Assembly (NCBI GenBank): GCA_963575745.1
Contig: CAUYUJ010018704.1
Coordinates: 797,828-822,458, forward strand
DNA from: Prorocentrum cordatum
Taxonomy: Eukaryota > Sar > Dinophyceae > Prorocentrales > Prorocentraceae
Direction: 5' to 3'
Length of the DNA stretch: 24,631 nucleotides
Shown here: positions 1 to 8,111 of the stretch, in pieces
Layout: each line of letters begins with the position of its first letter
Numbering within the stretch: the stretch's first letter is position 1
Notes under the pieces: generated by a model
Database searches by the model: none
The model's input: only the letters and a program-made list of their open reading frames with translations
What the model was told of the DNA's origin: nothing
Translations under genes and position numbers: made by a program

Positions 1-7
1 TGCCACC

Positions 8-27
8 CGGCAGGCAGGCAGGCAGGC
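8..27. repeat. CAGG tetranucleotide repeat
   Basis: Five consecutive copies of CAGG/GGCA near the left edge of the window. This is a simple microsatellite with no sign of coding. Confidence 0.8.
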
Positions 28-133
28 GCCCTCTGTCGGCCCACAGGCCGGCCCTGGGGGCGGGGCTGGGGGGATGGTAGGCACCGCGGTGCCTCCGTGC
101 ACGGTGCCCTCCTCGCGACGGGCCTCTCTCCCA

Positions 134-351
134 GACGGCCCCGCAGGCATCTGCGTGTCAGCAGCGAGCTGGCCATCGCTCGGACGTCCATTCCCTGTGT
201 CTTTTGTTCGGTTTCGTGCGTGTGGCTTTTCTCGCCAGATGATCAATTAAGGATGCTCCTCGATGGTCCTCGCCGAAGGAAAAATGCACACGTCCGAGCG
301 ATGCCAAGGACGGCCCCGCGTGCATCTGCACGTCGGCAGCGAGAGCCGGCC
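134..351. repeat. Dispersed repeat C, copy 1, with inverted ends between direct repeats
   Basis: A core at about 175-302 begins with ATCGCTCGGACGT (175-187) and ends with its exact reverse complement (290-302), giving 13-bp terminal inverted repeats. The core is flanked by two imperfect direct repeats of ~40 bp beginning GACGGCCCCGC (134 and 309, offset 175). The interior from 207 to 308 recurs at 21877-21971 with small differences, and the left end (173-200) recurs at 20477-20504. It is a dispersed, non-coding element family. Class is unknown; the inverted ends suggest a MITE-like or fold-back element. Confidence 0.65.
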
Positions 352-352
352 G

Positions 353-779
353 CCCGGGCCGCTCCGCGTCGCCAGCGGCAGCGGGATCCCGCCGTCGCAG
401 GCACCAGAGCACGGCTGGGGTGGACGGGCCGCGAGAAACACGGGGCACAGGGGCACCCTTTGTCTGGGCAGGGTCGACCTGCTGGTCAAACGCAACCGTG
501 CTGGCTTCCCGCCGCGATCCACAAGGGCTCCCAGCTTCGCGCCTCGCGCTGCGCGAAGCGCGAATAACTCAGCGCGTTTGCGCCCCCCCCCCCCTGGGAC
601 AAGACGAGGGGCTCGCGACGCGCGAAGCGCGAATGACTTCGAGCCTTTTGCGCTTCCCCCTGGGGACAAGACAAGGGCGTGGGGCGATGGGAGGGTCCGA
701 GGCCCGCAAGGCATGCAGAGGATGAGGACTGAGGTGGACGTGGGGACAGAGGACGATGAGAGAGGAACGCCGGCCCTCG
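353..779. other. GC-rich spacer with hairpin repeats, no gene recognised
   Basis: Several overlapping open frames exist on both strands, but all are rich in Arg, Pro and Ala, as GC-rich non-coding DNA predicts, and none resembles a known protein. The stretch holds two copies of the GCGCGAAG/CGCGAAT hairpin repeat (about 551-576 and 620-645) also found to the right of the satellite, and a run of C at about 583-594. Confidence 0.5.
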
Positions 780-1823
780 AAGTTGGGAATGCTTTTCGTA
801 AGGAGCCCAGTGACTTCTTATTAGGTTTTCGTAAAATCAAGAGAAGGCTTTCGAGCGGAGACCACCAAATTCGGAGTAGGCTTCGCGCGGAGCCCCAGGA
901 GTCTGGATATGGTTTTCGTAGGGCGCCCAGTTGGTTAGGATCAGGTTTTGGTGGAGGGCCCCAAGACTTCCGATGAGATCTTCGCGCAGGGCCCAAGAAA
1001 TTCGGATTAGGTTTTCGAACGGCGCCCATGAAGTTCGGATATGGTTTTCGCATGGGGGCCAGTGAGTTAGGATAAGGTTTTCGCAGGAGGGCCCAAGAAT
1101 AAAGGAATTCGAATGAGGTTCGCAAGGGGGAATAAGCTAGGATAAGGTCTTCGTCGGGGGGGCCGAGAGTTAGGACAAGGTTTTCGGGCGGATCCCAAGT
1201 AATTCCAATTTGGATTTCGCGCGGAGCCCATGGAGTTCGGATATGGTTTTCGTGAGGGGGCCAGTGGGTTAGGCTGGGAGTTGAGATAAGGTTTTCGGGC
1301 GGAGCCAAAGGAATGCGGAATTCGTTTTCACGCGGAGCCCATGGGGTTCGGACGTGGCTTTCGTGGGGCGGCCAGTGGGTTAGGATAAGGTTTTCGTAGG
1401 GGGGCCCGGGAGTCAGGATGAGGCTTTCGCGCGGAGCCCAAGGAATTCGGATTAGGTTTTCGCGCGGAGCCCATGGAGTTCGGATATGGTTTTCGTAGGG
1501 GGGCCAGTGAGATAGGATAAGGATTTCGTAGGGGGGGGCCGGGAATTAGGATAAGGCTTTCGCGCGGAGCCCAAGGAATTCCGAATAGATCTTCGCGCGG
1601 AGCCCGTTGAGATCGGATATGGTTTTCGTAGGGCGGCCAGCTGGGTAGGATAAGGTTTTCGTAGGGGGGCCTAGGAGTCAGGAATAAGGCTTTCGCGCGG
1701 AGCCCAAGGAATTCGGATTAGGTTTTCGCGCGGAGCCCATGGAGTTCCGATATGGTTTTCGTAGGGGCTCCAGTGCGATAGGATAAGGATTTCGTAGGGG
1801 GGCTGGGAATCAGGATAAGGTTT

Positions 1824-2177
1824 TCGCGCGGAGCCCATGGATTTCAGATATGGTTTTCGTCGGGGGGAGGTCAGTTAGGATTAGGTTTTTGTAGGGGGGA
1901 AGGGGGCAGGAGTTAGGATAAGGTTTTCGGGCTGAGCCCAAGGAATTCGGATTAGGTTTTCGCGCGGAGCCCATGGAGTTCCGATATGGTTTTCGTAGGG
2001 GCTCCAGTGCGATATGATACGGATTTCGTAGGGGGGCTAGGAATCAGGATAAGGTTTTCGGGCGGAGCCCAAAGAATTGGGATTAGGTTTTCGCACGAAG
2101 CTCATGGAGTTCGGATCTGGTTTTCGTAGGGCGGACAGTGAGATTGGATAAGGATTTCGTAGGTGGTCTGGGAGCTA
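1824..2177 (+). repeat. Satellite segmental duplication, copy 1
   Basis: This ~354-bp block matches 2284-2637 at a constant offset of 460 bp with only a handful of substitutions. The similarity is far higher than between neighbouring higher-order units, so the copy is recent. Confidence 0.85.
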
Positions 2178-2283
2178 GGAGAAGGTATTCGGGCGGAACC
2201 CTTGGAATTCGGATTAGGTTCCGCGCGGAGCCCATGGAGTTCGCAGGCTTTCTGGCGGAGCCCTGGGCATTCCAGTTAGGTCT

Positions 2284-2637
2284 TCGCGCGGAGCCCATGG
2301 ATTTCAGATATGGTTTTCGTCGGGGGGAGGTCAGTTAGGATTAGGTTTTTGTAGGGGGGGAAGGGGCAGGAGTTAGGATAAGGTTTTCGGGCTGAGCCCA
2401 AGGAATTCGGATTAGGTTTTCGCGCGGAGCCCATGGAGTTCCGATATGGTTTTCGTAGGGGCTCCAGTGCGATATGATACGGATTTCGTAGGGGGGCTGG
2501 GAATCAGGATAAGGTTTTCGGGCGGAGCCCAAAGAATTGGGATTCGATTTTCGCACGAAGCTCATGGAGTTCGGATCTGGTTTTCGTAGGGCGGACAGTG
2601 AGATTGGATAAGGATTTCGTAGGTGGTCTGGGAGCTA
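2284..2637 (+). repeat. Satellite segmental duplication, copy 2
   Basis: Partner of 1824-2177 at offset 460. It shares private variants such as ATTTCAGATATGG, the CGGGGGGAGGTCAG block and the GGGCTGAGCCC monomer. Differences include GGGATTAGG versus GGGATTCGA near 2540. Confidence 0.85.
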
Positions 2638-3135
2638 GTGGGTTAGGATAAGGTTTTCGTATGGAGGCCTGGGAATTAGGATAAGGTTTCCGCGCGGAGC
2701 CCAGGGAATTTGGATTTGGTTTTCGCGCGGAGCCCATGGAGTTCGGATATGGTTTTCGTAGGGCGGCCAGCGAGTTTGGATCAGGTTTTCGTAGGGGAGC
2801 CGGGCGTTAGGATAGGGCATTTGGGAACATGCCCAAAGAATTCGGATTAGATTTTCGCGCGGAACCCATGGAGTTCGGATACGCGTTATGGTATTGGGAC
2901 CAATGAATTAGGATAATGCTTCGTAGGGGGGGGGGCGGGAATTAGGATAAGGCTTTCGTGCGGAGCCCAAGGAATTCCGAATAGGTTTTCGCGCGGAGCG
3001 AATGTAGTTCGGATGTGTTTGTTTTTTTTTTCCGTAGGAGGGCAGTGATTTAGGCCAAGGGTTTTCGTAGGGGGACCCCCGGGTTGGGATAATTTCGCGC
3101 GGAGCCCAAGGAATTCGGATTCGGTTTTTCGCGAT

Positions 3136-3208
3136 GCAAGATGGTGCAAGGCAATGCAAGGCAACGCGAAGCAATGCAGTGCAATGCAAGACACATCGCA
3201 ACGCAACT
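3136..3208 (+). repeat. Degenerate GCAATGCAAG decamer repeat at satellite junction
   Basis: Seven or so diverged copies of GCAATGCAAG-like decamers lie exactly between the forward satellite and its inverted segment. Related TGCAA-rich sequence also occurs at about 6135-6195. Confidence 0.7.
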
Positions 3209-3212
3209 AGGG

Positions 3213-3311
3213 TTCCGCGCGAAAACCTACTCCGAATTCTGTGGACTCCGCTCGAAAACCTTATCCTAACCCCTGGGTCCCCCTCCGAACTCCACGGGCT
3301 CCGCGCGAAGC
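3213..3311 (-). repeat. Inverted segment of the ~33-bp satellite
   Basis: Read on the minus strand, this stretch gives the satellite monomers (GGAGCCCGTGGAGTTCGG, GGTTAGGATAAGGTTTTCG, GAATTCGGAGTAGGTTTTCG). It is therefore the same family as 780-3130 in opposite orientation, separated from it by the decamer repeat. Confidence 0.85.
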
Positions 3312-3492
3312 GCGAACAACTTCGCGCCTCGATGGGATCCCTCAATGGCCTGGCCCCAAGGATGCGGGGCGCGTCTACCATCGGTCTGGAAGCCGTCGTA
3401 GGCTCAGGCCACGAAGCGCGAATAACTTCGCGCCTCGCTCTGACGTCGTCCAGACGAAGCGCGAAGCGCGAATAACTTCGCACCCTCGAGGG
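3302..3492 (+). repeat. GAAGCGCGAATAACTTCGCGCC hairpin repeats, right flank of satellite
   Basis: Three copies (about 3302-3328, 3411-3434 and 3454-3482) of a ~25-bp unit that folds on itself. In the first, GCGCGAAG (3303-3310) pairs with CTTCGCGC (3320-3327) around a 9-nt loop. Two more diverged copies flank the left side of the satellite near 551 and 620. Confidence 0.75.
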
Positions 3493-3627
3493 AGCTCTTG
3501 GATCAAGGGGCCCAAGGACGCACAAATAAATACACACAAATGATAGGATTCCCCATACCTCCCCCTATGTTCTGGATTTTCGTCTTCCCCCCACTGCCCA
3601 TATTTGCCCACATTTTCCGGGGAATCG

Positions 3628-3920
3628 GCGACTAATCCCACCAGCCCTCTGGGCGTCGGTGGTTTAGAGCGTTTCCTCTTCCACCCCTCCTTCTTCCCCT
3701 TCGGGGAGGGGCTTATCACTGTTCCCTATTACTATACACCCCCTCCCCCAGGCGACTGGGCGCCAACCAGGGTCAATGCGGGCCCCCACCACCACCATCC
3801 CTTTCAAAAAACAATACAAAACACACTCTGCCTCCAAATTCGGAGCATGCGCAGCGAACCCGATGCGGCCTCCCCCCACCATCCCTGTCAACAGAAACAA
3901 TACAGAGTACACTTGGCGGC
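3628..3920 (+). repeat. Modular repeat, module A, copy 1
   Basis: Similar sequence occurs at 20020-20230 and, for its right part, at 22262-22380. Shared landmarks are the ATCCCACCAGCCCTC start, a CCTATTACTATAC-like pyrimidine-rich block, ACCAGGGTCAATG, and an AACAATACAAAACACAC segment. It ends in a tandem of two AATACA/CACTT-type units. A frame open through it (3604-4323) is mostly poly-Ala from the following GGC tract and is not credible as a gene. Confidence 0.75.
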
Positions 3921-4134
3921 GCCGGCGGCGGCTGCGGCGGCTGCGGCAGGGGCAGCGGCTGCGGCGGCTGCGGCGGTGGCGGCGACAGTGGCGGCGGCGG
4001 CGGGGGCGGCGGCGGCGGCAGTGGCGGCGGCGGCGGCGGCGGGGGTGGCGGCAGCGGCTGCGGCGGCGGCGATTCGGCAGCGGGGGCGACGGCGGCGGCG
4101 GCGGCGGCGGCGGACAGCGGCCGCGGCGGCGGCG

Positions 4135-4165
<31 letters not shown>

Positions 4166-4187
4166 ACAGCGCGGCGGCGGCGGCGCA
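3915..4187 (+). repeat. GGC trinucleotide expansion
   Basis: About 270 bp of interrupted GGC/GCG/GCT triplets between modules A and B. All three frames give homopolymer-like Ala, Gly or Arg peptides. The corresponding position in the right-hand modular repeat is occupied instead by a ~150-bp tandem. Confidence 0.9.
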
Positions 4188-4199
4188 TTGGCCCCCAGT

Positions 4200-4400
4200 A
4201 GCTGGCCATCCAAAGACGGCTGCTGCATATGCTGCGGCTCGGGCCAGGCTCGGGTGCTACGTATGTGTTGGGAGGGCGGGTGGGAGTGAGCGAGACGGCT
4301 TGCGGGCGGGGAGGGAGTCTTGACCCCTCCCCCTACCCCCTCCCTTGGACCTGGACGGGGGGGGGTCGCGAGGTGTCAGGGCGTCCAAAACGGCCTATGC
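4200..4400 (+). repeat. Modular repeat, module B, copy 1
   Basis: Matches 22140-22265 and 22786-22910. Conserved landmarks in order are CATCCAAAG, a GGGTGCTACGTATGTGTTGG block, GGGAGTGAGCGAG, TTGACCCCTCCCCC, a G run, and GCGTCCAA leading into a CCAAGAGG array. Confidence 0.75.
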
Positions 4401-4408
4401 GAGGAATG

Positions 4409-4455
4409 CAAAATCATTGGTTTTACTAGGGGTTTGGCCCCACGTTGGCCTTTGT
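4409..4455 (+). repeat. Direct repeat ATTGGTTTTACTAGG, copy 1
   Basis: The sequence from the ATCATTGGTTTTACTAGG region through GTTTGGCCCCACGTTGGCC recurs at 4702-4741 with substitutions. The two copies bracket the CCAAGAGGCCC array. Confidence 0.65.
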
Positions 4456-4499
4456 TTTGGGGGGAACCCTAATTGAAGCTCTCCTCTTGTTTGATCGAT

Positions 4500-4690
4500 C
4501 TCCTCCAAGATGGCCCCCAAGGCTCCCAAGGGTGACCCAAGAGGGCCCCAAGAGGTGGCCAGGAAGCCCCAAGAGGCACCCAGGATGCCCCCAGGATGCC
4601 CCCAAGAGGCTCCCAAGAGACCTCCAAGAGACCTCCAAGAGGCCCCCAGAGGCCCCCCAGAGGCACCCAAGACGCTCCAAGAGGCCTCGG
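4500..4690 (+). repeat. CCAAGAGGCCCC degenerate short tandem array (forward)
   Basis: A string of imperfect ~10-12-bp units of CCAAGANGGCCC type. The same family appears forward at about 14370-14560 and 22918-23470, and reverse-complemented (GGCCNTCTTGG) at 11486-11660 and 12935-13450. Proline- and glycine-rich frames through these arrays are by-products of the repeat. Confidence 0.8.
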
Positions 4691-4701
4691 CGACAATGCC
4701 A

Positions 4702-4741
4702 ACATCGTTGATTTTACTAAGGTTTTGGCCACATGCTGGCC
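4702..4741 (+). repeat. Direct repeat ATTGGTTTTACTAGG, copy 2
   Basis: Reads ATCGTTGATTTTACTAAGG followed by TTTTGGCCACATGCTGGCC, partner of 4409-4455. A weaker relative starts near 14260 (AATCGTTGATTGTCC). Confidence 0.6.
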
Positions 4742-4851
4742 TCCTGGGGGGGGGCACTGCTTCAGATGACTCCAAGAGCGCCTGGGAGAGCCATAGATGA
4801 TCTCCAAGCTGGCTGCGCTGCTCTGCGGGAGGCGCGCCTCCAAGGCAGAGG

Positions 4852-4876
4852 GAGAGAAAGAGAGAGAGAGAGAGAG
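4852..4876 (+). repeat. GA dinucleotide repeat
   Basis: A short, nearly pure GA tract, a simple microsatellite. Confidence 0.8.
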
Positions 4877-5000
4877 GGCAAGAGCGCGAGGTGCCCCAGC
4901 CCACGCCTCCGACGTCGTACTGTGTCTAGGGGGCCGCACGGGAACCCGACTATTACCCCACCACGCTACGATATTTCTGAGGAGGGGGAGGCGGGGTTCA

Positions 5001-5026
5001 CTTCGCTCGGGAGGTCCCGAGCGAAG
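5001..5026. repeat. Perfect 12-bp hairpin within a longer fold-back
   Basis: CTTCGCTCGGGA and TCCCGAGCGAAG are exact reverse complements separated by only two bases. Outside them, G-rich sequence on the left (about 4978-5000) and C-rich sequence on the right (about 5027-5050) extend the symmetry imperfectly, so the whole of about 4978-5050 can fold back. No protein-coding context is apparent. Confidence 0.75.
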
Positions 5027-5079
5027 GGACCCCCCCCTCACCTCCCCCCTTCGAAAGCCCAAACCCCTGACATCATGAT

Positions 5080-6070
5080 TTTTTGATGGCGTCGACCCTC
5101 AGAAGTCTGGACCCATTCCCCGGGACCGGTTTTTCGTCCTGAGCCGTTTTTTGACGATCCCGAGGCGACGTGAGGGCCCCCGGAGGCCGAAACTATGGAA
5201 AAACCTCCCGTCGTGTTTTTGTTCGTGACTCGAGGGGCTCCGGGATCGTGGTGTGGTGGGTGATAAGGCTCGCACGCCCGTGGCCTCCCGGTGTTGCTTC
5301 GACCGTCCCGGCATTCCTACAGGCCTACCACGACATGTTCTTCGAACCCAGAGATGTTCTGATAACAAAGACCAATGCCCTTAGAACAGAAGCCCGGTGC
5401 GTCAAGACAAACAGGCCCCAGCCAGAAACGTTCCAAGGACAGCTCCTGCAGACCTCAACCGGTTCTCAGCACACTCCTCGGTGGGCCTGCCGGCGAGCCG
5501 CGACGCCTCGCCACGGCTCGGAGCGGGGCGGCGGCGAGGCCGCGGCGGCGGCGAGGCCGACCGACGAGGCTGGCCGACCGGCGGGCCTGTGCGGCGGACC
5601 CTGCGCCTCGCCGCCGCCGGCTCGGCGCGCCTCGCCAGCTGCGGGGAGGCCGCGGGCCGACGTCGGCGCCCGTCGTCGGCCGCCCCTGGGATCCTGGCGC
5701 CTCAATGTTCTCGGGGACGCGCCGGCATGGGTTACAGTCGGACTTCACTGGGCAGGACACTCGAGAGGACAGAAGACCCTCCCGAGGGCCACACTGCCAC
5801 AGGAGTGCAGGAGGCACGGGTGGCGCGACACAGGAAACAAGGGTAGCCTTGATTTGGCAGGGTCGACCTACTAATCCGGGCCGACTGTAGCGATCCATGG
5901 ATGTGGCGCGCGGTCGCCAAATCCATGGATCGGGCGAGGTGCCCTCCCCAAAATGCGGCCGGTGCCGCCCCGCTCGGCAGCGGAAATCCGCGATTGCCCG
6001 TGGACACGGGGCCCGTCGCTAATCCACGCCCCCTTGATCCATGTTTGAGATCGCCTGAGAGATCCTGGTC
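5080..6070. other. Region without a recognised gene
   Basis: A plus-strand open frame (5170-5874, 234 codons) crosses it. Its middle part (about 5300-5460) has more balanced composition and a protein-like stretch including AYHDMFFEPRDVLITKTNA, so it could contain an exon. The rest is GC-driven Arg/Ala/Pro. No homology is recognised. At 5891-5932 there is a perfect 12-bp inverted repeat. Confidence 0.35.
5891..5932. repeat. 12-bp inverted repeat CGATCCATGGAT
   Basis: CGATCCATGGAT (5891-5902) and its exact complement ATCCATGGATCG (5921-5932) are separated by 18 bp. Each arm also contains the palindrome ATCCATGGAT. It could be a protein-binding site or a small cruciform, but nothing nearby identifies a regulated gene. 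Confidence 0.6.
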
Positions 6071-6131
6071 ACTCAATTTTTTCGAGCCGGGTGTTTTCGC
6101 TCAACTTCGGGCCCCTGGGACCCTCACGGAT
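6071..6131 (+). repeat. 61-bp direct repeat D, copy 1
   Basis: Begins ACTCAATTTTTTCGAGC and ends CCCTCACGGAT. It matches 6255-6315 at 58 of 61 positions. Confidence 0.9.
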
Positions 6132-6254
6132 TAGTTGCAAGACAGTGCAATACAATTCTCTGGCGCAGCACACTTGCAATACCATTGCCCCAAACCTATT
6201 GCACCACACTCCCTTTCAGCTGGACCCCCTTCTGGGTCAACCAGAACCCAGGCG

Positions 6255-6315
6255 ACTCAATTTTTTCGAGCGGGGCGTTTTCGCTCAACTTCCGGCCCCT
6301 GGGACCCTCACGGAT
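6255..6315 (+). repeat. 61-bp direct repeat D, copy 2
   Basis: Partner of 6071-6131 at a constant offset of 184 bp without indels. The 123-bp spacer is richer in A+T and in TGCAA words. Confidence 0.9.
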
Positions 6316-7153
6316 CGATCGGGCTTGAAAAATGGCCCACAAAGATGCGGTCCGGGGGTCCGGGCGCGATGTCTTGCGATGCGGCAATCGTTCTGCAACG
6401 TCGGCTCCCAGGGGCCGTCGAGGGAGGGCTCCCCCCAGAGGCGCCCACGGGGCAGAAGGCCCAGAAGGAGCCCCCCAAGAAGGCCTCCGGATGCCCCGAG
6501 AGGCTCCCCCGTTCCTGCTCCTCGCCCCCCTCCCCCTCAACGTCCAGCTCCTCTCCTGCTCTGCTTCCAGCCGGCCGATGTCGTCCTCGTGGGTCGGCGG
6601 AGTGGCGTAGGCCTCTTGCACAGACAGACGGGTCGGCCCCCGACGCCTCTGGGGCCCAACTGCGCGTACAGACTGGGAGCTTCAAAAATATCGCAACGGT
6701 GCTCGAGGATTTTCGCCTCGCTGGTGGTCGCCCGGACGCCTCTTCTAGCCGACAATCGGCCTCGCCTGGGCCATTGTCGAACATGTGCTGTGCATTTCGT
6801 CACCGATTTTTGGGGGGAATTCTCGGGATCACTTTTGGACGATTCTGGGCCCGACAGGGGGCCCCAAAACGGAGCCGGAACAGGCCCCGATCTGAACCCG
6901 GTTGCGATGAAAATGAAAACGGAGCTCGGGCCGGCCCACCATGGGGGATGCTCGCGCTTGAGCCGGCCAGAGGCCATCCTGGGCAGCCTCGGGCCCTGTT
7001 TCGGCCCACTTTGGGCACTTCTCGGGGCCCTCTACGGCCTTTGAGGGCGCCTCTTGGACCTGTGGGGGGTCTGCCGCCATTTGCGGAATACTGCCATCCC
7101 ATCTTGGCGCCGTCGTCGACTCTTCCGGCGAGAACTGGAATGGGCGGGTGGTG
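6316..7153. other. Region without a recognised gene
   Basis: Two overlapping plus-strand frames (6091-7044 and 6135-7223) and several minus-strand frames are open, none with recognisable domains. Frames of this length are common by chance at this base composition. The 6800-6940 part is less biased (ending near AATGAAAACGGAGCTCGGG) and may be a fragment of a dispersed repeat. Confidence 0.3.
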
Positions 7154-7352
7154 CGGCGGCGAGCGAGAGGGGGAAATGAGAAGGGGAGAAGACCTTCTGA
7201 AAAGGCGCCTGGACTTCTCATGAGTCCTCCGGCCTTCTGAGAAATGGTCCGTGTCTTCGGGGAAGACTTAAAAAACTTCTCAGGAGGCTGGGGGCTTCCG
7301 AGCCTTCTGAAAAGGCCCGCCCCTTCTCGCTTCCCCCCCTCGCTCGCCGCCG
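7154..7352. mobile_element. ~199-bp fold-back (MITE-like) element
   Basis: The left arm (7154-7186, starting CGGCGGCGAGCGAG) matches the reverse complement of the right arm (7320-7352) at about 30 of 33 positions. The interior carries two direct copies of CCTTCTGAAAAGG (7193-7205, 7303-7315) and related CTTCTGAGAA words. I see no clear target-site duplication, so it may be an old insertion or a non-transposon inverted duplication. Confidence 0.6.
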
Positions 7353-8073
7353 AAGCAGATTGGTGTGGGTGCTGGGGGCGTACGGTCGGGACCTTTGGCT
7401 TGGCGTGCCGCGGCGGCGGCCCCAGCGACACACTGTGCCACGCAGGCAGATGGCGTGTCGCTCCGGGACGTTGACGCTTCGCAATTGGGACGTGGTTAGC
7501 GTGTCGCGCCGAAGCGTGGTGTGCCAGGACTGGCTGAGCGAGACGCTGAGCAAAATATCCTGACTGTACGATTGCCCACAGGCAGGCCCCCGCACCACAC
7601 CAGTTCTGACCTCCCTCGGCGACACGCGGATCCTCCACCTCCTCCACCTCCTGCACCTCCTGCACCTCCTGTTCCTCCTCTTCCCCCCCGTCCCCACCCG
7701 ACGCCTCATCCTCCGACTCCTCCGCCTACTCCTCCTCTTCCGCCTGCTGCTCTTCCTCCACCTCCTCCTCATCCTCCGCCGCCTCGACGACGTCAAGCAC
7801 GACGACCAAGACGACGTCGGCCGCCAGGAAGACGACGCCGACTGCGACGACGTCGCCCACGACTCTGACGGCGGCGACGGCGACGACGTCGGCCAGGATG
7901 ACGACCACCTCGGCGGGAGCAGCGCGCCGCGCGCGCGCGCTGGCGCACGCGGCGCGAGAGAGCGGCCCCGCCTCGCCCTGGGCGAGGCCGTCGTCGGGGG
8001 TCCTCGCCGCCGCCGCCAGGGCCGCCAGTCGATGTGCACCGGCGCCGCCGCTCGGTACGCGGCGCCGCCTCTC

Positions 8074-8111
<38 letters not shown>

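Larger units (their letters stand above)
780..3130 (+). repeat. Satellite array with ~33-bp monomers in ~133-bp higher-order units
   Basis: The array repeats a monomer close to GGAGCCCANGGANTTCGGAT followed by an AGGTTTTCG tail. Four diverged monomer types alternate: GGAGCCCATGGAGTTCGGATATGG, GGGCCAGTGGGTTAGGATAAGG, GGGCCGGGAGTNAGGATAAGG and GGAGCCCAAGGAATTCGGATTAGG forms. The GCGGAGCCCATGGAG type recurs at about 1332, 1464, 1597, 1730 and 1964, so the higher-order period is near 133 bp with occasional shorter or longer steps. Long open frames across the array are only translations of the repeat and change frame between units. Monomers are more diverged at the two ends than in the centre, as expected of a satellite homogenised by unequal exchange. 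Confidence 0.9.

Noticed and set aside
247-1308. 353-codon minus-strand frame
   Set aside because: Its first part is the satellite read in reverse and the remainder is GC-driven Ser/Pro/Arg/Leu sequence; no domain, and frames switch between satellite units.
780-3130. Telomere-like words (GGGTTAGG) in the satellite
   Set aside because: They occur once per ~133-bp unit inside a longer monomer, not as short tandem telomeric repeats, and on both orientations near 3213-3311.
3604-4323. 239-codon plus frame with long poly-Ala
   Set aside because: The Ala, Gly and Arg runs are the GGC microsatellite, and the rest is module A and B repeat sequence found elsewhere in unrelated frames.
5170-5874. 234-codon plus frame as a definite gene
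   Set aside because: Only ~50 codons in the middle look protein-like; both ends are GC-biased and overlapped by other long frames.
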